Shown in pieces: positions 9,641-20,200 of a DNA stretch of 64,000 nucleotides. The DNA lies in contig NC_030679.2 of the NCBI RefSeq assembly GCF_000004195.4, positions 26,401,712-26,465,711 of the forward strand, read 5' to 3'. A model generated the notes under the pieces. It did no database searches, was not told where the DNA came from, and worked only from the letters and a program-made list of their open reading frames with translations. A program made the translations under genes and the position numbers. Origin of the DNA: Xenopus tropicalis. Taxonomy: Eukaryota; Chordata; Amphibia; Anura; Pipidae. Every line of letters starts with the position of its first letter. Positions within the stretch are counted from its first letter, which is position 1.

Positions 9641-10199
9641 TTTGTCAACTATGCATACAATATGCAGAAGCAGCAAATAAATTAACAGTGGCATACCATG
9701 GCTTTGGGGGCTCCCCTGATGTTGCCTGTGAGAGTCCATGGACCAACAACACCCCACCCCTGCATTAATGGCTACCATGGGTGAGTAGTGCAGGTAGTGG
9801 TAAGAATGCAGGTACAGGATGATGGGTGAGTGCAGTTGGGGGGGTGGGGTGTCACAGGATCTGAGTAGTGTATTTATTCAACATCCATCCCTGAATGTAG
9901 TCAGCAATAACAAGAAATAGTACGTTTGAAAAACTATGCGGCACCTGAATATGCAAACAAGCTATTTTCGGTTTGAAAGGAAGGGTCACATTTAAACTAA
10001 TATTTACTATAATATAGACCAGTTATGGACAACATTTGGTATTTCAGAAACCTTGCATAAGACCCCTGGGCAACTCAAAAAGGCCACACACTAAACCAGA
10101 ATAACCAATTCTTATCAACTTGTCTTCATTTTTTTGTATGGTGTTTACCTATCAGCCTTCCCTTTCCACTTGTTTCCAGCCTAAAACTGGAAATAGTAT
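9641..10199. other. Sequence with a possible MITE fragment, otherwise nothing
   Basis: A GC-richer patch at 9685-9860 (AACAGTGGCATACCATGG and a long G run at 9838-9848) may be a piece of the hAT-like 'acagtggcgtaac' repeat. The rest is unremarkable. Confidence 0.3.
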
Positions 10200-10260
10200 T
10201 CATTATTAACATTTATTTATAAAGCGCCAACATATTCTGCAGTGCTGTACAATAAGTTTT
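10200..10260 (-). mobile_element. L2-like LINE 3' tail fragment
   Basis: The block CATTTATTTATAAAGCGCCA followed by ACATATTCTGCAGTGCTGTA and CAATAAG is the reverse complement of the L2 3' end. Only the last 60 bp are present. Confidence 0.75.
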
Positions 10261-10359
10261 GGTTGTTGTTGTTGGAAATACTGCTGTGATATTTTAATTC
10301 TTTAATTTAAGTATATCTGGGAACATGTATGTGGTTGTAGTATCCAGAAAGCTTTAAAG

Positions 10360-10640
10360 TGATACTGACCCTAAAAAATATGAATGTTGATAAAAAAGTT
10401 GCCTATAGGTCATGTGGATTGTTTTTCGGTGATAGGACTGCTTCTGTAAGTAATTGTTACTTGAAGTTCCTAAACCTGACTGTTTTTCCAACCTGACTGT
10501 CCCTTCTCAACCTGTCAGTTATAGCTTTTAATGCTAACAGACTACTGCTGCACAAATATGGCAGCCCCCTAATAGAGGAACATAGGGGATCAGATAGGTA
10601 ATGAAAAAGCACTAGGCAAATACTTTTATGGCAAGATTAT
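10360..10640. mobile_element. MITE fragment (TTTAAAGTGATACTGAC family)
   Basis: The left end GCTTTAAAGTGATACTGACC with the following TAAAAAATATGAATGTTGAT and TAGGTCATGTGGATTG blocks resembles a Xenopus MITE that inserts at TTAA. A clear right terminus was not found. Confidence 0.5.
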
Positions 10641-11213
10641 TAAGGCTCCATATGAGGTTTTGTGCCTTCTTATGGATAAACTAGCAGTTAGGCAGGTTTC
10701 ATATAGACAAAAAGGTTAAACTCAATAATGTGTGTCTCTTTTCAATATAAATGACTGTGTTACGAATGGATTGGCACACTGTACTGAGCTGACCTCCTGG
10801 TTGATGGCCTGTACAGATTGGATAATAGCCCTATACATAAACCAAGTCAGGTCACTGGCTCTGTTTCATTCTTGCATGAGTCCCCTTTATATAAAAAGCC
10901 TGAAGCCAGGTCCAGGATATTACATAAGGAAATGTGCTATCTACTTCATGCATGACTGCCTAACAGTGGAGATGACTGCTGTTTAGCCTATGTGTATGCA
11001 GGAATGATGCACTCTTGTAACACAGCACAAGCATTTCATAATGGCCCTGAAAGGAAGCCTGCTGCTGCTATTAGGAAACCTCAAAGTTGCTATCAGCACA
11101 TGGCAGACTGCTCCTCCCCAGAACATTCACATCATTCATTGCAGATATAACTTAAAAATGTCCATACATTGTAAATGACCATGTAACCTTTTACTTCTAC
11201 AATTTAGAAAAGG
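10641..11213. other. Intergenic sequence with a weak CR1 tail-like block
   Basis: A diverged block at 10,708-10,750 (GACAAAAAGGTTAAACTC then TGTGTGTCTCTTTTCAA) resembles the CR1 3' terminus. The 84-codon frame at 10,732-10,986 has no recognisable domain. Confidence 0.3.
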
Positions 11214-11221
11214 CTTTACAC

Positions 11222-11528
11222 AAGTGATCCCCAACCAGTGGCTCAGGGGCAACATGTTGCTCACCAACCTTTTTGATATTGCTCTCAGTGCCCCCAAACC
11301 AGGGAGTTATTTTTGAATTCCTGACTTGGGGGCAAGTTTTGGTTGAGTAAAAACAAGATTTACTACCAAATAAAGCCCCTGTAAGCTGATAGTGTGCATA
11401 GAGGCTGCCTAATAGCCAATCGTAGCCCTTATTTGGCACCTCCATGAACTTTTATGGTGCTTGTGTTGCTCTCCAAGCCTTTTTACATTTGACTGTGGCT
11501 CACGAGTAAGAAAGGTTGGGGACCCCTG
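11222..11528. mobile_element. hAT MITE (GTGATCCCCAACC family) with 8-bp TSD
   Basis: The termini are AAGTGATCCCCAACCAGTGG on the left and GGTTGGGGACCCCTG on the right. The element is flanked by identical 8-bp direct repeats CTTTACAC (11,214-11,221 and 11,529-11,536). An 8-bp duplication with CAG..CTG-type ends identifies a hAT superfamily insertion. Internal blocks include GGCAACATGTTGCTCACCAA and GAATTCCTGACTTGGGGGCA. Related copies are at 18,387-18,697, 52,490-52,757 and 58,169-58,462. Non-coding. Confidence 0.92.
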
Positions 11529-11624
11529 CTTTACACTGTATAACTGCTAAACAGACCTACAGTAGATTGCAGGACCAACTGCAAAGTTGCTAGGAATGGC
11601 ACATTCTCCATAATATAGTAAAAG

Positions 11625-11680
11625 TTAAAGTGATGGTTCACCATCAAGTTAACAGTAATTTTGTTTTCTTGAAAATAAGA
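11625..11680. mobile_element. T2/Kolobok MITE end fragment
   Basis: GTTAAAGTGATGGTTCACCA followed by TCAAGTTAACAGT is a worn version of the TTAAAGGGGTAGTTCACCTT start of the T2 element at 18,734. Only this end is visible. Confidence 0.6.
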
Positions 11681-11877
11681 GGGAAATGTCTGCAATCTCT
11701 AAACCACCCAATGCAATAGGCCATAGAATTCCTGGAATTATCTTTGGATTCAGTTCAAGAAGTTTAGGAGAGACTGATAAATTGGCTTGTCAAGTAATCA
11801 AGATCTTTATTTCAGCAAGTCATGTAGGTGACTGGCATACTTCATATAAGGGACAACAAGGTCTGATGCCTCTCCCA

Positions 11878-12090
11878 ACTAGGGCCGGAACTAGGGGTAG
11901 GCAGAAGATGACCTGACAATGGGGGGTGCTAGGTACAAACCTTTGCTAATGCTTACCCATAGTCCAGACCCTTCCCCCCCAACCTTTATCATCTGTATGT
12001 GCATGCATTCACTCTTGGCTTTGTACACGCAGGGGGGGCCAGGTGGCTGTTCAGGTTGGCTAGGGCATCTGGCTGGCTTGCCACTGCCAA
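11878..12090. mobile_element. hAT-like MITE fragment (gggccggaactagg family)
   Basis: The block AGGGCCGGAACTAGGGGTAG followed by GCAGAAGATGACCTG matches the left end of the repeat at 48,478-48,735. The right side near 12,060-12,090 contains a CTAGGGCATCTGGCTGGC block similar to the other copy's TTGCCTAGGGCACGCAG. Confidence 0.55.
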
Positions 12091-12750
12091 ACTTTGTCTG
12101 CTAACCTACCATAGGCAGACTATAAACTGTATTCTTTATACCTATATTTTTAAGATTTCTATTAATAATATTGGCATCAAACCTTATTTTTTTCCAGTCA
12201 GGTTGGAACCCTTATAGCATGGCTGCCAAACAGGGAACCCATATGCCAAATTCAGTACTAGCCCCGAAGCAAGCTAAAGTTTCCATAACAATCTATATAT
12301 GACAAAATGATTTCCATACTCTGGAATGATAATGATGTGTAGAATTATAACCACCCACTACACGAAACATGTGGACAGCTGTGTTTTACAGCATAACTAA
12401 GGGGGCTTAACACCAAGGATGTCAACCCTGCATCCCTAGCTGCTGTTGATCCATGAGTTCCTTCCAGTCTTTGGTTGTTTGTGAACAGAGGAAGAGATAG
12501 TTCAGCAGCAGCTGCAGGGTGGGCATCACTGCATCACATCATTTGTACATATAACCACTGATAATGCTGCACAAATAAAACAACTCAGATACACCAGCAT
12601 GTAGCAAATGTTTTACAGAGATGGGGAAAACGCGCACTACAGCCTCACCAATCAGCACCAGCGTCTAAAAATAATGAAAACCGCTTGGCAGGCCTGCTCC
12701 CAGCATCTGACTAACAGTGCGTTAGAGACGGGGATGAGAGAGGGGAGGGC
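12091..12750. other. Sequence with nothing recognised
   Basis: No repeat or coding signal was recognised. GC content rises towards the CpG-rich block that follows. Confidence 0.3.
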
Positions 12751-12830
12751 TGGGTACGGCTGTGCTGAGCGGTGAAGGGCAGAGGGAAGCACGCAATAAG
12801 GAGAAGGAGGAGGAGGTGACTTCATTTTAT

Positions 12831-12848
12831 TTCGTGTGTGTGTGTGTG
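12831..12848. repeat. (GT)n microsatellite
   Basis: A short run of alternating TG following TTTCG, about eight dinucleotides long. Confidence 0.85.
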
Positions 12849-12999
12849 GCAGAGGGAGTGAGAAATGTTTATACAGCGAGCTGACAAGAATCATCTAAAG
12901 AGGAGCAGAGACGCCCCCAGAGGCGTCGGAAGGGAACCGTGTGAGTTTCAGAAGGTAAACAACAGCCACGCCCCCTACAGCTCCCTCCGCCAACGTGCA

Positions 13000-13268
13000 G
13001 CGCCGAGCCCTCCGCACAGTTCCACTGCCTCCTCACACACTGACAGTAGCGCCGAGCCCTCCGCACAGTTCCACTGCCCGCCTCACACACTGACAGTAGC
13101 GCCGAGCCCTCCGCACAGTTCCACTGCCCGCCTCACACACTGCCATCCTCCTTCTACAGACAGCAGCGCCGACCCCTCCGTACCTTTCCACTCCCGCCTC
13201 CTTACACACTGACAGTAGCGCCGAGCCCTCCGTACCGTTGCACTGCCCTCCTCACACACTGACAGTAG
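13000..13268 (+). repeat. 50-bp GC-rich minisatellite
   Basis: About five tandem copies of a unit of roughly 50 bp that starts GCGCCGAGCCCTCCGCACAG and ends CTCACACACTGACAGTA. The third copy carries an extra insert (CATCCTCCTTCTACAGACAG, 13,144-13,163). Copies four and five have CCGTAC in place of CCGCAC. Because 50 is not a multiple of three and the repeat creates mirror frames on both strands, the frames across it are not genes. Confidence 0.93.
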
Positions 13269-13443
13269 CACATCCTCTATGACAGAGAAGCCCAGTCCCA
13301 GCACCTTTGCACAGTGGCGCACACTAAGCCGAGTGCTCTATGGCAGAAGGGACAGGGACAGGCATTTCCTAGTTCCTAGCAAGGCACATGTGAAAGGTAA
13401 TGGAGGACATGCCCTGAGAGCATCCTCCATGAAACTAGAGCCC

Positions 13444-13480
13444 TATATAAAGCGGGCCAACTTCACGCAGAACCCCAGCA
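13444..13480 (+). promoter_or_regulatory. Candidate TATA-box core promoter
   Basis: CCCTATATAAAGCGGGCC contains TATATAAAG at 13,444-13,452 in GC-rich surroundings, with pyrimidine-rich CTTCACGCAG 16 to 25 bp further on. This is the arrangement of a TATA-type core promoter. No downstream coding exon was found, so activity is unproven. Confidence 0.35.
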
Positions 13481-15272
13481 GCAGCTGCACTCCAAGTCTC
13501 ACAGCAGCCCTGGTACAGGCAAGGAGGCGTGTGGGGGCCATGAGTGTGGCAGCATGAGTTGGGAAGGCTCCATTTCCCTGGCGTGCCAATGCAACTCATC
13601 CCAGCAAGGTGTCTCCAAACTGTGCCGCAGTCATTAATAAGAGGCGTTTGCTCGTTTTCTTTCATGATAATAACAAGCCTCATTATCCCCCCGCCCCAGG
13701 CAGGAAGAAGAGAATCGAGGCTAAACTTGCCCCTTGAAGGGGTTAAAAGTTGTTGTTTGTAATTCTGCCCGCCCCCCTAACTCTGAACATGACTGCCCCA
13801 ACATGCGCAATGCCTAATAGTGATGCACATTGGCCCCTTCCTCCTCCTGTACTGGTGCGAATGGAGCACAAACCTTCCAGCTCCCACTGGCAACTCCCTT
13901 TGCACATTTTAGAAATACACTTATATATAGATACATGTGTGTGTGTCAGCCCTCCTCCTCCCACTGCCAAAAGCAAATTGACAGCAAAGCCAAACGCGCA
14001 CCCCGCCAGCCCTTCAGATGGTTACGCATCTGCGCTTGTTACCTTGCTCTGCTTGGGGGTCTCCTCACTGGTGAGATTAGCTCAGGTTAAAATAGGGGAG
14101 GATCCAACGGGGGTGGGGGGAAGAGAAAAAACCCAGAAAAGAGCATGAGCCTCCCAGAGAAAGTGCGCGGTGTATCATTGCAGAGTGTATCCAGAGCCGC
14201 TCTCCCCAGCCTTCTCCCTCTAGGAGTGGGTACAAAGTAACTCCATGGCTGTCATGCACAAATAAAAGCTCCCCCGGTGAGATGGACGTTCCTCACTCCC
14301 GTATCAGATGGCCGCTGTGTCTCTCACACACACTTCCTCGCTGGGCTGCTGCACAGGATCCCCGTAGCCATCCCCAGATGCGTGTGTGTGTTGATATGAA
14401 TGCTCGCAGCCCTGTTAGGCTCCTCGTAAAGGGGGTGGGTGCTGCGAGGCTTTACTTTCCGCTCAGTCCTATGGCAGTGTCATGCTGGAAGGGCTTTGGG
14501 TGCCTGTAGGAGCAGGTAGGGGAGGGGGTGCTGCCTGGGTCCCTCTCTGATTGGGGGTTCGAGCTGACAATCCTTCATGTGTTTGTGACAGGATAGAGTT
14601 AAATTACGTTTTTGAGAAAAAAAAAAAAAAAAAGCTGCAGTATCGGATTGCGCTACAAGTCAGATCAGGTTGGTTTCGCAATGATTCTCCCTCCCCAGCA
14701 AAACACTTTTTTCTTCCAATTCCCCCCTCCCCTTTTTCTTTTTCACCCCTTCTCCTCCAAAGTACGGCTTCACTCCCCCTTCCTAGCCCACTTTCTTATC
14801 CCCCAGCACAGCACTCCTCCCCTGCTTTGCCTTCACTTTATCCCAGTTGTGCTCATTAGTTGCACTTGCACCCCCTTGCCCGGCCCCCCCTGTGCTGCCC
14901 CTTCGCTAACTCTTCTTTCCGCGGAGCCCTCTCCAGGCACAGGCGTTGGGCACCACCAGCGAGCAACCTTACAGGAAAAAAGCTTTTGGCGCCATGTTAA
15001 TGACGTACTTCAAATTTGCCATTTCTCCTGCGTCAAAAGAGGTTTCTGAAAACAGGAGGTTGATTTGGGGTTGGGATACGAAGGGGAGGGGGGTCCGAGG
15101 GAGGAGAGAAAGAGGCAGAGGAGGGACTGGGGGCTGGACACCCCCTTGCAAGTGCGAGAGAAGTCAGAGGCGGCGGGGTGGGTTGGAGATTCGAGAGTTT
15201 TATTGGGATAGGTGAAAGGAGAACGGAAGGAAAACTCTGAATTTCTATCCCCTAACGCCCCAGCTCCTGCGC

Positions 15273-15310
15273 TATAAAACAGTATATAGCATGGCCGCCC
15301 AGAGAGGGGT
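15273..15310 (+). promoter_or_regulatory. Second candidate TATA box
   Basis: TATAAAA at 15,273-15,279 lies in the most CpG-dense part of the block and is followed by GCATGGCCGCCCAGAG. The position would place initiation near 15,300. Downstream lies an AGCGCTA / TAGCGCT inverted pair (15,318-15,350). Only sequence context supports this. Confidence 0.3.
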
Positions 15311-16299
15311 GCGACTAAGCGCTATAGAAATATATAAGGTCGCTAGCGCTTGTGACGATGCCCGGAGGCGGAAAGATCTGTAGTCACGTTCAGGGGACAG
15401 CCCTTAATTCGACAAGTGACAGCCTTTAGCGCTCCAACTAATGTATAAATGTCCCGCCGCTGAGGTGGGAGTTATTGTTCCTGCACGGAATAAAGCGACG
15501 TGCGAAAAGGTTGTCATTCATTTACTGAGTTGGTGAATTTGGCGCAATTATTTATGAGCAGTACACTTTATGCTTAGAGGGGATTAATGTGGGTATTGCG
15601 GATAGACCCGAATGTAAGGAGCCGGTGCTTTATAATAAGCTGCACTTAGGGCACCGGGAAACTTTCTCTGCTTATTGCTCATAATGTGGCGCTGATCAGC
15701 CAGCGCTCGAATAGTTACGTGACATCTGCAGGTGTTTCCTCTGCCCCCTCCCCCGGGAGAGCCGCTCACTGAGGGACTAGTAGGAAGGAGCTGCTGGCGG
15801 GGCGATATGTGCCGCGGGGAGGGGAATAACAGCAAACGCTCAGGCGGCTCCACCTTTACATTGGTTTGTTCTTGGGGCACTTGTTTCTTCGTTTCATATA
15901 TACTTAATTTTCCGCTTATAAATGGCTCTGTGAAAACAACCTCCGTTTCCCGCTTTGTCGCCTACCCCTTACGTGTTGGTATATCCCTCAAGCGATCAGC
16001 TCTGGATGCTGCCTCCAGCGTAATGTAATGTAGGCATAACCTGGCAAAGCTGGGAAACCTCGCATACAAAATATCCTTTTTAACTGGAGCCATTTGGTCG
16101 GGAACTTCGTGTTCAACATAATGTTATAAACCGAATCTTTTTCATAGGCGTCCCCTGCCCTTGTCTGTGTTCATAAAGGCCAATCACATATTTTTGGCAT
16201 TACTCATATGGTGTTATGCATATATTCTTAGTAAAGCGGCTTCATACTTCTCATTCCTATATAACACATGAACAATTACACAAAAATTCAGCAAAAATA

Positions 16300-16435
16300 T
16301 ATAGGGATGCACCAAATCCACTATTTGGGATCCGGCAGAACCCCAAATCCTTTGCAAATCAGGCAATGAAGTACCAATGAGAACGCCAATGAGAAGTGGT
16401 TAAACATATAAATACATATATATATATATATATGT
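16300..16435. mobile_element. hAT-like MITE fragment (AGGGATGCACC family) plus (TA)n
   Basis: ATAGGGATGCACCAAATCCA followed by CTATTTGGGATCCGGC is the left end of the same family as at 2040. It breaks off near 16,400 into a TA repeat (16,413-16,432) that can fold on itself. Confidence 0.75.
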
Positions 16436-16597
16436 ATTAGGAGGTTTAGTTTACAGTAAACAGTACTTGAGGGGACTACTAAGTATGAGCATACTGTACA
16501 GCCCCAGTTTATGTAAAAGACATATGCTATTGTATTAATAAAACTCCATTAAATAAGGTGATGTTATACATTGTTTTAAATATGTAAACAGTAAATA

Positions 16598-16810
16598 TAT
16601 CTTATACACAAGAGCCGTGATTATCCTGTAAATTATATCCTTATATATGGTGCTTGGTGATGTCATCAGTTGGTGCTTAGTAATGTGATATGTGACTCAC
16701 TGGAACATGTGTATTATAATAAATAATGTACCCCCTGTTGTAAAATATGAGGATGTTAGAAATTACCTTGGAATTACATGACTTTTATATAGTCATGGAT
16801 CTCCTAGGGG
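16598..16810. repeat. Dispersed repeat shared with 45,440-45,720
   Basis: Blocks GGTGCTTGGTGATGTCATCA, AATAATGTACCCCCTGTTGT, AAATATGAGGATGTTAG and a CTTTTATATAGTCATGG block recur in the same order and orientation at 45,530-45,705. The two copies are clearly related but diverged. Family unnamed. Confidence 0.75.
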
Positions 16811-17032
16811 ACTTCATATTTTACAATAGGTGTTACATTGTTCACTATAGAGAGAGTGAGTGGGAGCAGCAGCTCTTAACCTATGGGTCAGGTCCCACAA
16901 AAGTGTCCCTGTACAATTTTGTGACTTCATGGTCCTCTTTTAATAGTAATTACAATTCATTGAATAAAAATGTTTAATTCTATAAAAACTTATGTGGTTT
17001 TCTTGAGAAAAGGTTTAGATCACATGTCCCAT

Positions 17033-17187
17033 ATGTAATACAAGGCACTATGTTTGCCCAGTAGCAGTAACCCATAGCAACCAATAGGATGTTTGCTTTG
17101 AAACAGGTGACCAGTAAATTCTACCTGCTGATTGGTTGCTATTGGTTACTGTTCCTGGGCAAACTTAGTGCCTTTTATTACATAACC
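17033..17187. mobile_element. Short fold-back MITE
   Basis: The left arm GTAATACAAGGCACTATGTT, TGCCCAGTAGCAGTAACCCA and TAGCAACCAATAGG pairs with the right arm CTGATTGGTTGCTATTGGTT, ACTGTTCCTGGGCAAACTTA and GTGCCTTTTATTAC. The spacer includes GACCAGTAAATTCTACC. A typical small non-coding palindrome of about 155 bp. Confidence 0.85.
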
Positions 17188-17334
17188 CCTAAATAATGTT
17201 AAAATTGGAGGTGCCAGTTTGTTTCTTTTCAAGGCTTTATTAATCTGTGTTGTTTAGTTGTCCCCAGCTTTATACATACGTGAAAGGTATTCATTTTTTT
17301 AGTTTTTTTTTTTTGTTGTGGTTGGTTCTTTAGT

Positions 17335-17620
17335 GCATCTAAGGTATGCCCCAAATCAAGTATTTTTTTATTTGTCCGAATGCTGAATCCTTTACAAAAG
17401 ATTCTGTTGAATATCAACACTCTAATCTGCATGCATATTCAGATCTGACAAAAACAATTGAAAAATTGCATCTTCTAGGAACAAAAAAGTATCATGTTTA
17501 GCTGTCCAAAGCAGTAAAGTTTTGTGGGTTTTAACTCAGTTTAGCTAAACAGTAGGACTTAGTGTTATCTGAATCCTTCAAAAGAGTGCTGGGAATTTGG
17601 GCCAAATCCTGTATTTTGGT
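17335..17620. mobile_element. Decayed hAT-like MITE of the GATGCACC family
   Basis: GGTATGCCCCAAATCAAG, CCGAATGCTGAATCCTTTAC and CAGATCTGAC blocks followed by a right-end-like CTGAATCCTTCAAAAGAG and GGGCCAAATCCTGTATTT suggest a full but heavily mutated copy, abutting the next copy at 17,625. Confidence 0.5.
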
Positions 17621-17624
17621 TAGG

Positions 17625-17892
17625 GATGTACCGAATCCATTATTTTTGAATACCAAACCAAATCCAACTCCAAATTTGCATATGGAAATCAGGCTACTTA
17701 AGGGTTAAATAGATGCGCATGAAGTGCACTTCAAAATTTTCTTCTTCTGTGTTCATGTAACCAAAAGTCACGTAATTTTAAGGATTCAGGCTTGGTTCGG
17801 CCACATGTTTGGATACAGCTGAATCCTGATGAAAAAGGCTGAATCTTTGCCAAATCCCAAATTGAATCCTAGATTTGGTGCATGCTTAGCAT
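17625..17892. mobile_element. hAT-like MITE of the AGGGATGCACC family
   Basis: The left end is TTAGGGATGTACCGAATCCA and the right end is AATCCTAGATTTGGTGCATG, its complement with changes. Interior blocks include AATTTGCATATGGAAATCAG and AAAGTCACGTAATTTTAAGG, as in the other copies. Confidence 0.8.
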
Positions 17893-17894
17893 AA

Positions 17895-18140
17895 AGGTGG
17901 CCATACATTTGAAGGTCCACCAGTTTGGCGGATTTTTCACAATTATTCCCACTTTGAAGTGGCTAATCCATTTGTTTGGTCCTTGGACCAACTATCAGAT
18001 CATTATTGCCACCAATGCAATCCTTTGAGGAAAGGACTGCTTCAACTTGCCCATGCAGTCATCGCCCCATCTTGAGAATCAAAACCAGTGGATATCTGGC
18101 CAATTGTGAGCCGGATGTTAGTTGGGCAGGCCTGTTGGCT
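17895..18140. mobile_element. Harbinger-like MITE (AGGTGGCCATACA family), 3'-truncated
   Basis: The left terminus AAAGGTGGCCATACATTTGA is intact and follows immediately on the previous MITE. Interior blocks such as TGTGAGCCGGATGTTAGTTG and GGGCAGGCCTGTTGGC match the 62,513-62,817 copy. The right terminus is missing, so the copy is truncated near 18,140. Confidence 0.75.
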
Positions 18141-18386
18141 AGCCCTTGACTCTAGCAACTTTCTCAGCAGTGTAGGAACAGGTTTGTTGTCTGTGTTATT
18201 AGCCTAAAAGAAAGACCTAAAGACAACGACAGACTTTGTGTCACTGATCTGGCTCTCGTAGCTGGAAAGGCATTTGGCATTCACTTCAATGGCAGGCAGC
18301 CCAAGCAGTCATAAGCATTGATTCACTAGTTGAGATATGCCAAAGGCATAGAAGCCACCAGAGCCATGAGCCTCAATAAAGTAGAG
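18141..18386. other. Sequence with nothing recognised
   Basis: No recognisable element between the truncated MITE and the next hAT element. Confidence 0.3.
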
Positions 18387-18697
18387 CAGGGATCCCCAAC
18401 CTTTTATACCCGTGAGCCACATTCAAATGGAAAAAGTGTTGGGGAGCAACACAAGCATGAAAAAGGTTCCTGGTGGTGCCAATAAGAGCAATAATTGACA
18501 ATTTAATAGGCCCCATGTGGACTGGCAGCCTACAGGAGGTTCTGTTTGGCATTATATTGGGTTTTTATGGAACCAAAACTTGCCTCCAAGCCAAGAATTG
18601 GCTCAACAATGAGCACCTGCTCTGAGGCCACTGGGAGCAACATCCAAGGGCTTGGGGAGCAACATGTTGCTCACGAGCCACTGGTTGGGGATCACTG
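18387..18697. mobile_element. hAT MITE (GGGATCCCCAACC family), reverse orientation
   Basis: Termini CAGGGATCCCCAACC and GGTTGGGGATCACTG. The flanking 8-mers AAGTAGAG (left) and AAGTACTG (right) match at six of eight positions, as expected for an aged hAT duplication. It contains the CAACATGTTGCTCACGAG block at the right, so it lies inverted relative to the 11,222 copy. Confidence 0.88.
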
Positions 18698-18733
18698 AAG
18701 TACTGTAAATCAAGTGCTGAGTGTGGATACATG

Positions 18734-19091
18734 TTAAAGGGGTAGTTCACCTTCAAGTTAACTTTTAGTATATTCTAGAATGTTCTTACTTGTACTATTC
18801 ATATCCACTTTGTTAATGGTCTTAATTAGTCTACAGTTTTATTATTATTGCTATTATTTTTCTGTTCCTTCTATTGATTTTCTGGTTTGCCTGGTTGCTT
18901 GGCTAATTAGGCCCTAGCAACAAGAGGAAATTGGTTGTTTTACAAATCAGAGAATTGCTGAACAATACGTGAAGTCATTCAAAAACTCCAAAAGATAATG
19001 ACCAGTTGCAAATTGTCCAGGAATATCACTGTCTACATAAAACTAACAGTTAACTTAAAAAAGTTAAATTAAAAGCGGACTACCCTTTTAA
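18734..19091. mobile_element. T2/Kolobok MITE with TTAA TSD
   Basis: It is bounded by TTAA at 18,734-18,737 and 19,088-19,091. The left end is TTAAAGGGGTAGTTCACCTT and CAAGTTAACTTTTAGTA, and the right end is the matching TACCCTTTTAA. Internal blocks include CTAGCAACAAGAGGAAATTG and CCAGTTGCAAATTGTCCAGG. This is the canonical Xenopus T2-type repeat. A right-half copy is at 46,470-46,637. Confidence 0.9.
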
Positions 19092-19469
19092 GCAAGCATT
19101 AAATTGTGTTTAACACTTAAAAAGCAGTATACAGCAATTAGTAAGTGGTTTCAGAATGAGTTTTAGTGGGTTTGTTGGTGCTACTCCAGTGCATCCTGTC
19201 ACATGTATATGATCTTAGAGCAGCTGGCCCAGGAAGTACTCATACACGAGAGGTACAAGTGGGTTTCCTTTGTAGAATGTAAATTGCAGCATTGAGGCGT
19301 ACTGTAAATTTGGGGCAGGATTGGCTGCTTACAAAGCAGGCACTGGCAGGGGTCAGTACATGGGGGGGCAGTTGAGGGCATTTAAGGTTAAGGAGGAGAC
19401 AGGTCCATTACAGTTAAGAGGCAGGAGGTAGAAGGGCAGAGTGTCTCATCAATATCAGATCTGTCATTT

Positions 19470-20200
19470 CAAGTCAAGAGGTTTGGGAAGACAGCTCTGA
19501 GCCCCCAAGTTTGGAGCCATTATTAGAAAGGTGGATAAAGTAATCTGTCCCTACTTGCTGAACTGCCTGTTGTTTGCCTCATGCCAGGGGAAAGATGATG
19601 GGAGAGACTGGGGAAGACCTTGCGGTCATGGTACATGTTGGTACTGATAAAGGGGAAGTACTTAAAATGATTTCAGGAAATTAGGCGACAAGTTGTATGA
19701 AAGAACCTCCCATTCGGTATTATTACTCATGCCATGTGCTATTTAAGGACATTCATGCATAGCTAAGAAATTGGCTTTAGCTGATTTTCCCATTGGCTAC
19801 AGGCTGTTTGCCAGGGTTGGGATGCACCTCAGTTATGAATGTGCAGCTGTGGAGAAGATATCTAGATGGTTGTAGGGGATTTTAGGTTAGACATGTTGGG
19901 GAGGAAGCAAACAGAAATTCTGTTAAAGATTTGTTAGACGAGGATCTGGCCATTACAGGGGAAAATGGGGAGGTAGATTGGGCTATCACATATTGCAGGG
20001 AAGACAATTTTAAACAGTTATTAGTATTAAATGTATTTTTACTCATGCAAGAAGCTTGGCTGATAATGGGAGAGCTGGAGTTAATGGCACTGGATAAGAA
20101 ATATGATGTCATTAGCGTTTGCTGAATCATGGCTGAATGAGTCACACGACTGGGCAGTAAATATAGAAGGCTATTCCTTGTTTAGGTCTTTTTGGGGGAT
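19470..20200 (+). pseudogene. CR1-like LINE 5' part: ORF1 esterase and ORF2 endonuclease remnants
   Basis: Near 19,627 the sequence VMVHVGTDK corresponds to the VVVHVGTND block of the esterase-like domain in CR1 ORF1. Near 19,819 VGMHLSYECAAV corresponds to its DGxHLSxEGAAV (DxxH) box, with the aspartate lost. Further on, GELELMALDKKYDVI (20,070-20,115) and SWLNESHDWAVNIEGYS (20,125-20,176) match the start of the ORF2 apurinic-type endonuclease, in different frames. The order ORF1 to ORF2 is therefore preserved over 700 bp but with many stops and frame changes. Such 5' parts are rarer than the 3' ends seen elsewhere in the window. Confidence 0.85.

Larger units (their letters stand above)
12750..16030. 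promoter_or_regulatory. GC/CpG-rich block, candidate CpG island or promoter region
   Basis: Compared with the AT-rich surroundings, this 3.3-kb block is rich in G, C and CpG, especially at 12,890-13,300 and 15,240-15,900. Except for the tandem repeat at 13,000-13,268 it shows none of the repeat families seen elsewhere in the window. It contains two TATA-like boxes (13,444 and 15,273), GC boxes, pyrimidine tracts (14,700-14,830), an A run (14,619-14,635), and a homeodomain-like GGATTAATG near 15,578. These features fit the 5' region of a host gene. I found no convincing coding exon: the frames here (up to 145 codons) overlap on both strands and are low-complexity. Which gene it would serve, and on which strand, cannot be told. 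Confidence 0.5.

Noticed and set aside
12865..13322. GC-rich frames of 115, 79 and 73 codons
   Set aside because: They run over the 50-bp minisatellite on both strands with repeating Ser/Pro/His or Arg/Cys motifs. No domain, so not called as a gene.
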